The notes beneath the pieces were generated by a model, which was not told where the DNA came from, searched no databases, and saw only the letters and a program-made list of their open reading frames with translations. The position numbers and the translations under genes were made by a program. From contig JBCDCC010000129.1 in NCBI GenBank assembly GCA_039182435.1, positions 1 through 7,370 on the forward strand: a DNA stretch of 7,370 nt. The letters run 5' to 3'. Within the stretch, counting starts at the first letter, position 1. Each line of letters starts with the position of its first letter. Positions 7,283 through 7,370 of the stretch are shown here, piece by piece. Source of the stretch: JBCCKC01 sp039182435. Lineage in GTDB: Bacteria; Verrucomicrobiota; Verrucomicrobiia; Opitutales; Coraliomargaritaceae.

Positions 7283-7370
7283 TTAAACTTCTCCATCTCC
7301 GCTCTGGAACTCGGCACCGCCCAAAAAGTCTCCTAAAAGCGACTCGATCAACTCGCCGAAATAATCCAAG
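7283..7370 (-). CDS. C-terminal end of an unidentified leftward gene (partial)
   Basis: On the minus strand one frame is open from the right edge to TAA (complement of 7283-7285), giving 28 residues that begin LDYFGELIESLLGDFLGG and end in a short acidic, glycine-containing tail. The other two minus-strand frames give a premature stop or a non-protein-like translation. The amphipathic, acidic C-terminus looks like a real protein, but too little is present to name a family. It converges on hrpA with 3 bp between the stop codons and no terminator between them. It could be chance: a 28-codon open frame is not strong evidence. Confidence 0.5.
   Translation of the reverse strand, partial: LDYFGELIESLLGDFLGGAEFQSGDGEV

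Overview
This window comes from a GC-rich bacterial chromosome with strongly C-ending codons. The protein set (a short L28, a MidA-like methyltransferase, an S41 protease and a full-length HrpA) and the protein flavour suggest a Verrucomicrobiota-type organism, perhaps of the Opitutae group. That placement is an impression from the proteins and was not tested by any search. The gene content is housekeeping and regulatory. I see no tRNA, rRNA, CRISPR array, transposase, integrase or attachment site.

Left part (1-2083): an S41-family carboxy-terminal processing protease runs leftward off the window edge, with a complete Ser-Lys-Gln catalytic set and a PDZ-like domain. It is divergent from a MidA/NDUFAF7-family methyltransferase gene running rightward. 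The two start codons are separated by only 34 bp, so the promoters must overlap coding sequence. The methyltransferase is recognisable at both ends, but its glycine-rich SAM loop is degenerate and the following segment is short.

Middle (2084-2529): rpmB (ribosomal protein L28) has its own likely promoter and a strong ribosome-binding site. It is followed by a textbook intrinsic terminator and, directly after it, a second perfect hairpin with a short T tail. This double stop separates rpmB from the genes downstream.

Right part (2530-7279): a soluble class III adenylate cyclase with all six canonical catalytic positions and an unrecognised N-terminal region of about 150 residues. It lies 11 bp upstream of hrpA, a DEAH/RHA-type RNA helicase of about 1,240 residues with the full HrpA architecture. 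As sequenced, hrpA carries a one-base loss near position 3770, just after motif Ia, which separates the Walker A motif from the rest of the protein. The remaining 1,169 codons are open. The two genes are probably co-transcribed.

Right edge (7283-7370): the last 28 codons of a leftward gene converge on hrpA with 3 bp between the two stop codons.

I do not find a clearly new multi-gene system here. The points most worth a second look are the hrpA frameshift, the degenerate SAM motif of the MidA-like protein, the cyclase with its unassigned N-terminal region next to hrpA, and the tandem terminator hairpins.
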